Assembly (NCBI RefSeq): GCF_029784135.1
Contig: NC_073745.1
Location: forward strand, 241,457,946 to 241,521,945
Reading direction: 5' to 3'
DNA from: Toxorhynchites rutilus septentrionalis
Lineage: Eukaryota > Arthropoda > Insecta > Diptera > Culicidae
Length of the DNA: 64,000 bases
Translations under genes and position numbers: made by a program
The notes under the pieces: generated by a model
What the model was told of the DNA's origin: nothing
Database searches by the model: none
What the model saw: only the letters and a program-made list of their open reading frames with translations
In this document: positions 43,513-53,929 of the stretch, piece after piece
Numbering within the stretch: position 1 is the stretch's first letter
How the letters are laid out: each line of letters begins with the position of its first letter

Positions 43513-44153
43513 TTGTTTTTTCTACTTATTTCTATTTCATGTTTGTACCAATTAACACACTGCGAACCTCTCACGAAATTTCTCGTGTTTCGCGTTCCGT
43601 CTGTTACCGATGGATCATGAAATAACCTGTGTTTTCTACACTTGATGGTTAAATCCTTGGTTTGCCAAGAATTTAACAAGGCCTACCGATGGCTCGCCTT
43701 CGTCTCACCCACATTGGAGGAAACAATCTCATTCGTGGAATTCGGTGATGCGTTCAAGTTTGCCCCAAAACGTGCGGTCCTTAATGTGTTAAGGAAGGTA
43801 AATGATGTTGGTTTGTCCAATTGAAAATATGATCATGGTTTGTCCACTTTTTTCAATGCTCTAATTCAGCGCAAATGTGTCAAATCAGGTATTCAAATCA
43901 TCGACTCTTTCTTTTGGTCATAATTTAGCTGCAAATTCATTCCCATTTGTATTTGACAATGTGGAAGATAGGTCAGAACCTCATCTATCGGATTCTATAG
44001 CAAACTCAAATTGAAACGTTTTTGCAGTTGAGTTATTAACTAAAAAAAGTTGATGAAGAGAAATCGATCAAATCCCCTCGACCGATATATTGGGTTGGAG
44101 AAAAAGATATGTCGTATTTTTGATCGAAATTTGACGCTTTATTTAATACTTAT
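43513..44153. other. Intergenic, no supported gene
   Basis: No coding frame with protein-like composition; no repeat assigned. Confidence 0.4.
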
Positions 44154-44868
44154 GACAGACATACAACTGTACTTGCGTTGTACTTCGAAAATTGTATGTC
44201 TGTCACCATGTATAGCGCTAGAACCATGCAAGCAACTCGGTACAATCGCTGTACCTGTACCGACCTGTTTTACCGCTGTACATGGCTACAGTTGTACTGT
44301 GCGCAGCGCCATAGACGGTTAGTGGTGGGTAGCATGAACAAGCAGAATCAAATCACTTGATAAACGTTCTTTTCATTGACTTTCTTTTAAGTTAATAACT
44401 CAGATTGGAAACTTTTTTGTTGTGTTTGATAGTTTAGACACTAAATAAAAACCTTTTAATTGAAATATGTGGTGGAAATTGGAAAAATATCTGATTGTCA
44501 GTTTGACATACGGTACAATGTACAACCAAAGTATGTCTGTCATGGTACCAAGGCGCGTAGAAGTATATCCTATGGTGGGCCAACTTGCTAAAACCACTCT
44601 TCAGCCATCTTGGAAGTCTACTGTGTTTTGTTTGTAAACAAAACACAATACGCTAGTGCCGAAGTTCGCTCCTGATCAGTCTGTCTCTTTCACGCTTCAA
44701 GGAAATAATTCCCCTTCTGCTTTCTTCCGTACTGTTTTCATATACCGCTCCCCTAACCAACTTAGTGACGAAACGGCCTCACCTAGTACCATAGACCCGT
44801 CTTGCATGGTACGATGGTACCTGTACAACGCTGTACACGTACAACGCAAGTACAGCTGTATGTCTGTC
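44154..44868. mobile_element. MITE with 30-bp TIRs (GACAGACATACAACTGTACT)
   Basis: 44154-44183 and 44839-44868 are inverted repeats with one mismatch. Sub-terminal sequence also mirrors (ACCATGCAAGC against CTTGCATGGTAC), and GTATGTCTGTC recurs internally at 44191 and about 44532. 715 bp, no transposase. Confidence 0.8.
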
Positions 44869-45474
44869 CCTGCACTGGAGAAATAGTTTAGTAAAAGCAG
44901 CTACCAAACATTTAGTAGCAAAAACATTGGTAAAATATACACATTTTCTGTAAATATTACTAAAATTGCGTAAAAAAGATGTCAGACGCAATGAATGTTC
45001 CTACCAGGAATTCGTATATTTTACTTCATACCATTAGTAAGTTTGTTTTTATTGTCATACCTAACAACTGTGATGTGCGCACTTTGTCTTTTGTCTTTTG
45101 GAGACGAAGCGATTCGGAGGTAAGCACTTTGTTTTTATTGAATTCAATTATGTATTCATCTCCCCCGAGAATTTGGTTTCATATTTTCGGCGGGGAAAAT
45201 ATCACAAGAAATTTTGATCCATATTGACATAATTGACCTAATACCATTTTTTCTTTTTTAGTTGGCCTTAAAATTATATGCAGTACAATCATTCATCATA
45301 AACAAATCGGAGATAAGTATTCGTTTTTTTTTACATCATTACATCAGTCACCTCGGTCGGGAAACTATTTTCATATTCCCGCCAAGGATAAACATCAGTT
45401 ATATTCTATACATTACAACACTATTGATCTTTTTCCTTGTCTTTACAGCTGGCATGATCCCAGACTCGTAATAC
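44869..45474. other. Intergenic, AT-rich, no gene
   Basis: May include the left flank of the following pogo-like element; no terminus could be fixed. Confidence 0.35.
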
Positions 45475-46500
45475 TTGTTTACCAAAAACCATCCAAGCTA
45501 TGGGATTGAAGGTAACGGCGAGTATGTCGCTAAGATTGGAATCTTTCATCAATCCGGAGAAATGTCCCACGCAGAAGCCGCTAGGCAACTCCATTGCAGC
45601 CGACAAACAATATACAACAAGCTATGCGAATTGCACCAGAAACAGCCCGGACATCAGAAAGTTTTTACTGAGGCGGAAGAATTATCGTTTCAGACCATCT
45701 CAGCTGCTTGTCCGAGTGGGGCTTCCCCGTTGGAACCGATGATCTGCGGGAAATAGTTCGAATTTATTTGACGAAGCAGGAAAGAAAAGTGCCAACTTTT
45801 GTAAATAATAAACCTTCACGGGACTGGGTGGCACGATTCCTACGCGATCACCAGCAACTAAGCAAACGTTTTGCACAAAATATAAAGTTAAAACGCGCAG
45901 CAATAACACGAGCAACAATCGCAGAGTACATAACCAACTTAAAGGAATCTCTGGAAGGTGTTCCGGCTTTCAATATTTTTAATTACGACGAGACGAATTT
46001 GTTAGATGATCCGGGTAAGAAGCTTGCTATCATCTGACACAACCGTTCGACGTAGCATTTTTCTCTCCAATGAAGCGTGAATGGCGGAAAATTTTAGGAC
46101 GGTGGCGTGCCTCTTGTGAGGGTTCTAAGAACGCAACTATTCCCAAAGGACGCCTCGGAAGCCTTATCAGTGAACTTTTGAAGGCACTAGCACCACACAC
46201 TAGACGTATTCTAATATCGGGCTTCTGGAAATGCGGTATCGTACCATGGAATCCCCACGAACTCATTAACCAGCTGCCTTCTGATAGCTTAAAGCCCGAG
46301 TTGATTGGAGACTCATTTAAACAATTTCTAAAGGAACATCGTAACGACGTGATCGGCTGTCCAGTTGGGCCTCAACCGAAGAAAAAACTAAAGGTTTCTC
46401 CTGGAAAAAGTGTTTCTCTTGATGAAATTCCAAAACGTGATTCGAAACCCATATCTAAGACACCCGGTAAAAAGGTACGAAAGCCCAAATTCATCAAAAT
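45475..46500 (+). pseudogene. pogo/jerky-like transposase pseudogene 2
   Basis: Pieces in order: Psq-type HTH (YVAKIGIFHQSGEMSHAEAA RQLHCSRQTIYNKL, from about 45520), CENP-B-type HTH (KPSRDWVARFLRDHQQLSKR), first catalytic Asp in FNIFNYDETNLLDDPGKK (to about 46020), then a jump to FFSPMKREWRKILGRWR and ISGFWKCGIVPWNPHELINQ at the C-terminus. The DDE middle, including the other two acidic residues, is deleted at about 46030, where one stop joins the halves. It belongs to the same broad family as 10272-11493 but is a different lineage. Confidence 0.75.
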
Positions 46501-46790
46501 ACTCGCAGCTTGCATCTCATTTGCAATGCCAATTTCCCCAGGTTTCGTGGTTTTGAAGTCTGTGTTAGAGAAACATTTCGATTTGCAGAAACGCAAAAGA
46601 GTACAAAAGAACCCGCTGCTTGTATCTATTTTGCAATGCCGATTTCCCTTGGCTCCATGGTTTTGAAGTCTGTGTTGTTTAGGAGCATTTAACGCTCAAA
46701 ATCTCGGTCTCCGGCGTAACGCTTTCGTTTTCGAAACTTTGATTTTACACCCCGGTATAGAAATGAAAGACGTAGTCCTACTCAGACTTA
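46501..46790. repeat. TTGAAGTCTGTGTT tandem units and MITE end, type d
   Basis: Two units (46505-46576 and 46616-46680) of the minisatellite seen at 11690-11930, followed by a GAAATGAAAGACGTAGTCCT end (about 46763-46785). The end abuts a truncated mariner directly, so either the MITE inserted in the mariner or a deletion joined them. Same MITE ends at 48536 and 61274. Confidence 0.6.
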
Positions 46791-47655
46791 GTATCACCAA
46801 GAGCGTTTTGCATGGACCGGAAGAGATGATAATCACTTGGAGCCAGGTCCGGACTATACGGTGGGTGCAATAGGACATCCCATCCGAGCTCCCGTAGTTT
46901 CTGGCGGGTCATCAAAGATGTGTGAGGTCGAGCGTTGTCCTGATGGAAAACAAACCATTCCTATTGATCATTTCTGGCCGCTCTGGTCAATCGCCTGCTT
47001 CAAACGGTCAAGCTGCTCACAGTAGGGAACCGAGATGAGGGTTTGGCCATAGTTGAGCTGCTCATAGTGGTTGATTCCCTTCCAATCCCACCAAACACAC
47101 AGCAAAACCTTCCTGGCCGTCAATCCGGGCTTGGCGATGGTTTGGGCCGGCTCACCGCGCTTCAACCACGACTTTTTTCGCTTTAGGTTGTCGTACGTGA
47201 TCCACTTTTCATCACCAGTCACCATCTTCTTCATAAATTGGGTCGAGTTCGTTCCGTTTCAGCAGTGCATCGCAGGCGTTGATTCGGTCTAAAAGATTTT
47301 TTTGCGTCAACTCGTGTGGCACCCATACATCCAGGTTTTTTTGGAATCTAATCTTCTGCAAATGGTTCCAAACGGTTTTATGGTCTATACCCAGTTCCTG
47401 GCCAATCGAGCGAGTGCTCACATGCCGGTCTACTTGGATGTTTCCACGACGATTGGCCTACCAGTACGGGTTGTATCTTTGACAGCCACTACACCAGAAC
47501 GAAATTGATCAAACCAATGCTGTGCTGTGCGAATCGTTACAGTATCGGGTCCATAAACTATACGAATTTTTTCGGCCGCCTTCGTTGCAGTTTTACCTCG
47601 CAGGTAGTAAAAACGTAAAGTATGGCGAATGGTGGAATCCATCTTTGACGCGCTA
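46791..47655 (-). pseudogene. Mariner (DD34D-type) transposase pseudogene, 3' truncated
   Basis: From 47655: RHTLRFYYLRGKTATKAAEK, a Gly-Arg-Pro segment (TGRPIVVETSK), RSIGQELGIDHKTVWNHLQK, then VTGDEKWITYDNLKRKKSWL (first Asp), VLLCVWWDWKGINHYEQL, and near 46930 the DNA for FHQDNARPHTSLMTRQKL (second Asp) and HPPYSPDLAPSDYHLFRSM (third Asp), partly out of frame. Catalytic residues are recognisable but at least three frameshifts are present. The last ~40 residues are cut off by the repeat at 46501-46790. Confidence 0.85.
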
Positions 47656-49689
47656 TAACTTGAGACTGAAAAGGACAATCACAACACTGTCAAAACGACA
47701 CTTGTAGCACAGATTGTCGTCTTTAAATCAGGGGTATGACTAAAACGTCAAATCCCTCATATTGCCAGTGTACACTGACATTTTGGTTCTGTCAATTACT
47801 GTTGTTTACAACTCGGTCCGATTATATAGTCGAATAGTGGCTAACTTTAAACTCCATGTTAAATGTGAATACCTCTATATGAAACCGAAATACGAAAATC
47901 GCTCTTGCAGTTAGAAATAAAGCAGTGCATTTTTCATTATTTTTACTATCTCCGTGATTTCAACGATTTCAATCCTCGCAAATGATATGTTGGCAAACAA
48001 ATGACGCCTTATTGGTTTTGATTTAGGGTAGTCTATATTCAATTGATGTCTAACCCCCGATGACCCGATGCGATAAGTACAACACAGATATATGTTTAAT
48101 ATATGTTTAAGTGTTGCCATATATTGACAATATACGACATTTCTTTTTCCCCAACCCAATATATATTTGCAATTGTTCATCGGAACACATCGTTCATACA
48201 TTTTACTTCAGTATTGTATAGTTATTCTTTTCAAATGTATTCTAAGACTTAGTGTCAGTGAAGCGCCAAACAGTCTTATAAGTGAACTGATTTATTTACT
48301 TGCCAAAATCAAAACAAACGGTGTACTTTGTTCTTCTCTCACTAACACGATTACCCCATAAGAACACGTGGTTATACTACTACAATTGCTTCGTTCCACC
48401 TTCACCATAAGAAAAATGAACGATTTGAACGCCTTATAGGATTATTCGCAACTAGATACTAGGGGCTTTTCAACCAACTCAAACTCGTCTTGATTAGACG
48501 TGATTTTCATGAAGAAAAATCGATTTGTATTTATTAGTTTTGACGTAGGTCTACGTCTTTCATTTCTGTACCGGGTGTAACTTCTAAGTTTCGAAAACGT
48601 ATGGCGTTCTAGATACTTCCTAAATAATTTGTAGATAATTTTCAGATGATAAAGGTTCTGGAATATAAAGTTCGCATATTTCTAATATTCTTTGTCTCTG
48701 TATTCTTGGTAAACTAAGAATTAATGCCTTTTTTAGATAGGGCATAAAAAGATGATATAAAAAGATTTCTAGGAACTTTTTTTTTGTTTTCTTGTCGTTA
48801 TTGTTTATTATAAAAATATATCCCCGAAACTATAACAGTAAAAAATAAACATAAGCCTCCGATTAATTTATAGTTTACTGTTTACAATACTTCCACAAGT
48901 ACAATTCTTTCACAAGTGTGTATATGTGTAACCATTGTGTTTAGCTAATAACTACACGAAAGTCAAACATTTGTATTTTGCTTTTGCACGTATGAATCTA
49001 ACGACGAATAGTTCATATATGAATCCGTTCAGTCCTAAAATCAGATAAGAATAGTCCGGTAATGATCTTATGCATTATATTCAATAAATATTCCACTCCA
49101 CTAGCATTAATTTTTACATTTCATTCAACAATATCCTAGAATATGGAAAAGTCACTTGTCCAAAAAAGTCACTCCTATACTCGCGTCGGTGTCTCAGACC
49201 GAAAGTGTTAAAAAAGTGACACACGACCCCTTCGTACAAACACTTGCGATAAGCTAAACGATGGCGAACGACGAATAACGAAGCTACAGAGAAACGCAAA
49301 ATCGTAGTGTTGATATTTTCTGAGAAATGAACATATTATTGATTTTTCGGTCTCTCAGACCTATGATGCCAGATGTTTTTTTCAAATGTCTTCACATGGT
49401 TCGAAAAATATCTTCAATTGTCTTCACCATCATATCGAAGGAAACTAAAATTCATAACCTATTTTCGAACAAAGTTTGATAGCCTCTTCAATGTTTATTC
49501 TAATCGCCATTGTTATATAGTGCATTCCATTAAACTCACCTTGAGGTTTGTAACTCAAACCATAAAACTAATTATTGAAACATGATGTAACCGGAAAACC
49601 TTCGATTTGTGGAGTGATCGTTTGAAAGAATAATTGTATTGTATATAATTTGTTGTATAGTATAGGCCCAAAATAATAAAAATACAATG
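47656..49689. other. Intergenic with MITE fragments, no gene
   Basis: 48536-48600 is a type d MITE end (TTTTGACGTAGGTCTACGTC then TTTCATTTCTGTACC). 49172-49372 carries CCTATACTCGCG and TCTCAGACC motifs, shared in reverse with 58925-58960 and probably another small MITE. Confidence 0.4.
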
Positions 49690-50184
49690 TCACAATGAAA
49701 CGTTTTTATGGTGAATCGACAATTCTCCTCCCTCTCTAAGGGGGGTTGCCATACAAGTGAAACACAAATTCCTGCATAACTCGAAAACTGATCAAGCAAA
49801 TGGAGCCGAACTTGGCATGTGAAGGTTCTAGCGGACACGAAACGTTTCTGTGGTAGATAGACACTTCTCCCCATACAAATGAAGCATACATTTCTGCATA
49901 ACTCAAGAACTAATCAATCAAACGGAACCAAATTTGGCATGTTGAGGTTTTAGGGGGCAAGAAACATTTCTAAGGCTGTTCAACACTCCTCCCACCTCTC
50001 TAAGGGGGGCTGCCATAGAAATGAAACATAAATTTCTGCATAACTTGAGAACTAATCAAGCAAATGGAGCCAAATTTGGCATATGGAGGTTTTAAGGAGC
50101 AATAAATGTTTTTATGGTGGTTTGACATTCCATTCTCCTCTCTAAAGAGGAGGAGGAGAAGGTGCCGAACAACTCGAGAACTAA

Positions 50185-50887
50185 GTCTCGAAGTCTTGGC
50201 AGGAGTACCCCCGCTTACTCTTCGGTTCACAGAATTATCCTACAGATTTCTCATCCGTTGCAAGATCATGAATCCATTGGTGATTGATAACTTCGAAAAT
50301 CTACTCCAACTGACTCCTCAGTCAAGTTTTATGTCTTTATACCATGAGTACCTTACCCATGAAGTGCACCCTTCAACGTTTAATGATGTTTCCTTCGTTG
50401 TGTCCCTGTTTCATATCCCTCCTATCCGATCTATAAACTTTTACTTAGTCGCGGCAATACATACACACACTCTTTACAGATACACGGGCCAAAGGTTGTG
50501 CAGTCCACTGATCATTCAACAAGAGCCAAAGGTTGTACCGCTCATGACAACTCTACACGAGCCGGCTAGTGACCATTCTATCCTGGATTCCTCGAGAAGA
50601 CGCACCACGCTAGATATGGGGTACAGACTAGGGGGCGTTGCTGATTAATGGTCAGCTGCATCCCAATAGGAAGTATCCCGTGTCGGACACAGGTACAGAG
50701 CATTGAAGACAGCAACATCACAATTACGAAAACACTTGTAATACTAACCTCGAGCCAACCGCGAGTAATCGGTTACATATTACTAACATAGTTATAAGGC
50801 AAACATTGTCGAAATATTGAACTCCCGGCCCCGTCAGGTTGACGCCATATGAGCCTTAATAAAAATATATATTTTGGATAAAAAAAA
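50185..50887 (+). mobile_element. 5'-truncated, internally deleted LINE copy with target-site duplication
   Basis: Flanked by a 14-bp direct duplication AACTCGAGAACTAA (50171-50184 and 50888-50901), ending in a poly-A run (about 50878-50887). Coding remnant: YRFLIRCKIMNPLVIDNFEN and HEYLTHEVHPSTFND, the segment between RT and RNase H of I-like ORF2, then a jump to the 3' UTR with CCGCGAGTAATCGGTTACAT, matching the LINE at 1-1198. A textbook target-primed insertion. Confidence 0.85.
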
Positions 50888-51118
50888 AACTCGAGAACTA
50901 ATCAAACAAATGGAATTAAACTTAGCATATAGAGTTTTAAGGGATCGATAAACGTTTCTATGGTGGTTCGACACTCCTCTCTCCTCTCTAAGGGGAGGCT
51001 ACCATACAAATGGAGCACAAATTCCTGCATTACTCGAAAATTAATCAATCAAATGGAGCCAAATTTTGCGAGTGAAGGTTTTTGAATATGAGAAATGTTT
51101 ATATGATGGTATGACACC

Positions 51119-51387
51119 CCTTCTTCTTCTTCTTAAATGGCTCTAACTTTCCTAGAGGAACTTCGCCGTCTTAACGTGGTATTACTTGGGGCATTTTTAT
51201 TAGTACTTAGTTGAGATTTCTATGCCTTGAATGCATTCTGAGTGGCAAGCTCTAGAATACGCGTGACCACAATGCAAGTCGGGGGAGATTTGATTCGTTG
51301 AAGAAGATTTCCTCCGACCAAAACGGGAATCGAACCCGAACTCCCGGCATGCTAGGTTTGACACTAACCACTCGGCCATGGGAGCAC
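51119..51387 (-). mobile_element. tRNA-derived SINE with target-site duplication
   Basis: The minus strand starts GTGCTCCCATGGCCGAGTGG (A box TGGCCGAGTGG, 51368-51378) and has GGTTCGATTCC (B box, 51326-51336), the internal RNA polymerase III promoter of a tRNA. A unique body (AAGTTCCTCTAGGAAAGTTA) and an (AAG)n tail follow. Direct repeats GGTATGACAC at 51109-51118 and 51388-51397 are its target duplication. The head is tRNA-like (anticodon stem not functional), so it is a SINE rather than a tRNA gene. Confidence 0.88.
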
Positions 51388-51529
51388 GGTATGACACTCC
51401 TTCCTCCTCTGAAATGGAGACAGGGTCCCGTTAAAATAATACACATATTTTAACCAAACATATTCCAGCCAAACATGACAATTGATTTTTTTAATGTGAT
51501 AAAACGCACTCCTATATCTTCTTCTATCT

Positions 51530-51905
51530 ATATGAATAAAAATGAATCACCGAATGTGTTGATAAAAGCAAAACTCGAGAAAGGAATTGTCCGATTTAGG
51601 GCTGTCTTTATTCTATCATATTTTCTGTATCGAACATTTATTCTATGTTACGGAGAAACATGTTTTTTGCAAGTGATTGAAAAATCTTGAACGATAATTG
51701 TGTCTGAAAATAGTCTGATATTATAATGACGAGTTTTGGTAGAAGTACTAGGAATTTTATAAGGTCATTTTAAGGGGTAGATTAGAAAATCAATCAATGA
51801 ACGATTCTGCGATTGGACCTATGAACGTACGCTTAGTAAAAAAACGTGAATTTGATAACGAAAAATAAATTTTTGGCGGGACGAAGTTGGCCGGGTCAGC
51901 TAGTA
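51530..51905 (-). repeat. CTAGCTGACCCGGCCAACTT repeat, short version
   Basis: Reverse-strand start CTAGCTGACCCGGCCAACTT at 51905 and end at ATTCATTTTTATTCATATAG (about 51530). The interior lacks the 130-bp units. Confidence 0.6.
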
Positions 51906-52656
51906 TAGAATAAAAACGTCTTTTTGCAGAATCTTGTATCCACTAATTGGTACTCATCAAATGAATTACACTTCGATTCCCGTTCTTTTCCGTGGGATTT
52001 TTTCCAGAAGAAAGTTTTGTCGACCTGTACTACATAGCGTTCTTTGTACTTGTCGCTTAGAAGATACTCAGAAAAACAAAAAAAGGAGGGAAAAAGTTTT
52101 GAAAAATGTAATGAGTCTCCTCTAAAGAATAATATGCTGAGTAGATACTAAACCAAGCGTAAGCTTTGAGACAAAGAGGATATTTTCTCTATTATTTCCA
52201 CCGTTAAAGTAGTATACACCTGAAATATTTTTAAAATTTGATTTCCGCTCTTTGCTTTCCTTTACACATCACTATATTTAGTGTCATAACATTTTTTTAT
52301 TTAACAATAGCACTTGTATATGTGTTGCTTGTTGACTTGGGTTCGTTTTTATAAATTAATTTGTTTGAAAGGAGTAATGTATATATATATAGGCTTGTGT
52401 AAATGTTTGTAGAAAAAATTGCGTGTTCACAATCTACAACTAATACGTAGTGTTCATATTTTCTGCTACCTTTTCTTCATCATGCTGTTGTGGTACGTGT
52501 TGTTATTATTATTATTATTCTTGCGGGGATTAATAATCTGTTGAAAAAAGAACTATCGAAACTCAACCGTATAAACGGTTTTCGATCGGCAGTTAAAGCT
52601 GTGCCAATTGTCATTTAATGAAAAAAAACACGAAAATCGAAAGGATCTGCTGAATA
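51906..52656. other. AT-rich intergenic, no gene
   Basis: (TTA)n near 52501-52518. Could contain distal Lasp 3' UTR. No coding signal. Confidence 0.35.
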
Positions 52657-53090
52657 CAGTAATCGTTCGCTAACTGGTCGTGGTTTAACTGGTCTGCTGT
52701 TTAACTGGGCGAACGTTAACTGGTTTTTGGACCAGTTAAAAAGCAGAATTTCGTAAACAATCGACGCCATATTCAAATGGAAGATTTGCTGTGAGGGGCA
52801 TTCGAATGTAATTTTAAATGTTATGAAAATTGACATTAATTCGCACGACAAAAACATTGATTAAACTACAGAAAAATAATTTTCTCAAATCATATGTCAT
52901 ACCTGTTGTTGCACTCAATGCGAAACTTCCATTGGAATCCTTTTGTTTATCCAATTACAGGAACAATACGAATCAAACAATTCATTGAAGTTTCCCTCGA
53001 TTTTATTTGACGTTTAACATGCCGGACCAGTTAAAACGCGAATGTCGATAAGTGGTCTTCCCTTTTCGCCCAGTTAGTGAATGTTTACTG
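52657..53090. mobile_element. pogo/Tigger-type MITE (CAGTAATCGTTCGCTAACTG)
   Basis: 434 bp, flanked by TA (52655-52656 and 53091-53092). Ends CAGTAATCGTTCGCTAACTGG and CCAGTTAGTGAATGTTTACTG are inverted; inner copies of CAGTTAA and CTAACTGG recur. Such CAGT...CGTTCGCTAACTGG ends are typical of pogo/Tigger elements. No transposase. Confidence 0.85.
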
Positions 53091-53749
53091 TACCTATCCA
53101 TTTATCACAGAATCTCTACAACAAACGGAAGCTCATTTTGTAGAATTTTTTTTTGATTACATTTCTTTTTTTGCAAAAAATTCTTACAGCTATTATAAAA
53201 ATTGCATCCAAAATTGTTTCAAAAGTGGGGGGTTCGTATATTACTGAACAAAGGCACAATTCTACTTAGTCTTCTGTGAGTCACACCAGTCGATTATTCT
53301 GTTCTGAACAAGTTCATTTATACACAACGCGATTCATACGTGAATGATGTAAGAAAACAGATATAGCTGCGAATGTTTACAGTTTACAGTAAATGCTATT
53401 AGAAAATTAGATTTTTTTCACAACTACAAAATTCATCGCTACGCTTCCGATCAGCACCATTTGCTGAAGGACTCTCCTCTATTTCAAAAGTTAAGATAAT
53501 AACACGAATATCAAAGTAATAACAAGAAAATAAAATTAAAAACATACGCTCTGTTTCTCTTTACAATTTTCCACTATTTTATCGTAAAGTAGTTGATAGT
53601 GATTTAAATTAGCTCATTTTCTTTATACATTAAAGAAGAAAACTAATATTGGTAATGTATTCCTCACGTTCCGCTTCCACAGCTGCTTCACTTACCCTTC
53701 ACTTCGCGTGAAATGGGTTTGATCGCCGAAACCTCGGAGGAATGTTAAC

Positions 53750-53929
53750 TTATATCTTCACCAGCTCGACGTAGTTTGCTGGCAGCATTCCCGTGAGCCC
53801 TGTCCGTTCGACGCGACCCGTCATCCAGCCGGAGTCGATCGAATTCACCTCGATAATAAGATCGCCCTCGGTGAAGCCAACTTCGTCACTATCCTGGGCC
53901 TCGTAGTCGTACAGTGCTCGATAGACGCG
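53750..53929 (-). CDS. Lasp: Lasp last exon: SH3 domain and stop
   Basis: 60 codons including TAA (53750-53752). ALYDYEAQ (RT loop), the Trp of SGWMTGRV and ALPxNY-type MLPANYVEL are the SH3 peptide-binding landmarks, all present. The acceptor is TTCCGCAG before 53929, phase 0. Confidence 0.95.
   Translation of the reverse strand, partial: RVYRALYDYEAQDSDEVGFTEGDLIIEVNSIDSGWMTGRVERTGLTGMLPANYVELVKI

Larger units (their letters stand above)
49690..51440 (-). repeat. Tandem ~130-bp repeat block of the CTAGCTGACCCGG family, interrupted by a LINE and a SINE
   Basis: Units with the core CTCTCTAAGGGGGGCTGCCAT, AAACACAAATTTCTGCATAA, CTCGAGAACTAATCAA and AAATGGAGCCAAATTTGGCA recur about every 130 bp at 49730, 49865, 49985, 50890 and 51000, with partial ends at about 51060 and 51400. 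These are the reverse complement of the units at 13069-13600. A LINE fragment (50185-50887) and a SINE (51119-51387) interrupt the array. Confidence 0.7.

Noticed and set aside
51300..51387. A tRNA gene on the minus strand
   Set aside because: A and B boxes are good, but the cloverleaf is incomplete and the sequence runs into a SINE body with an (AAG)n tail and target duplications.
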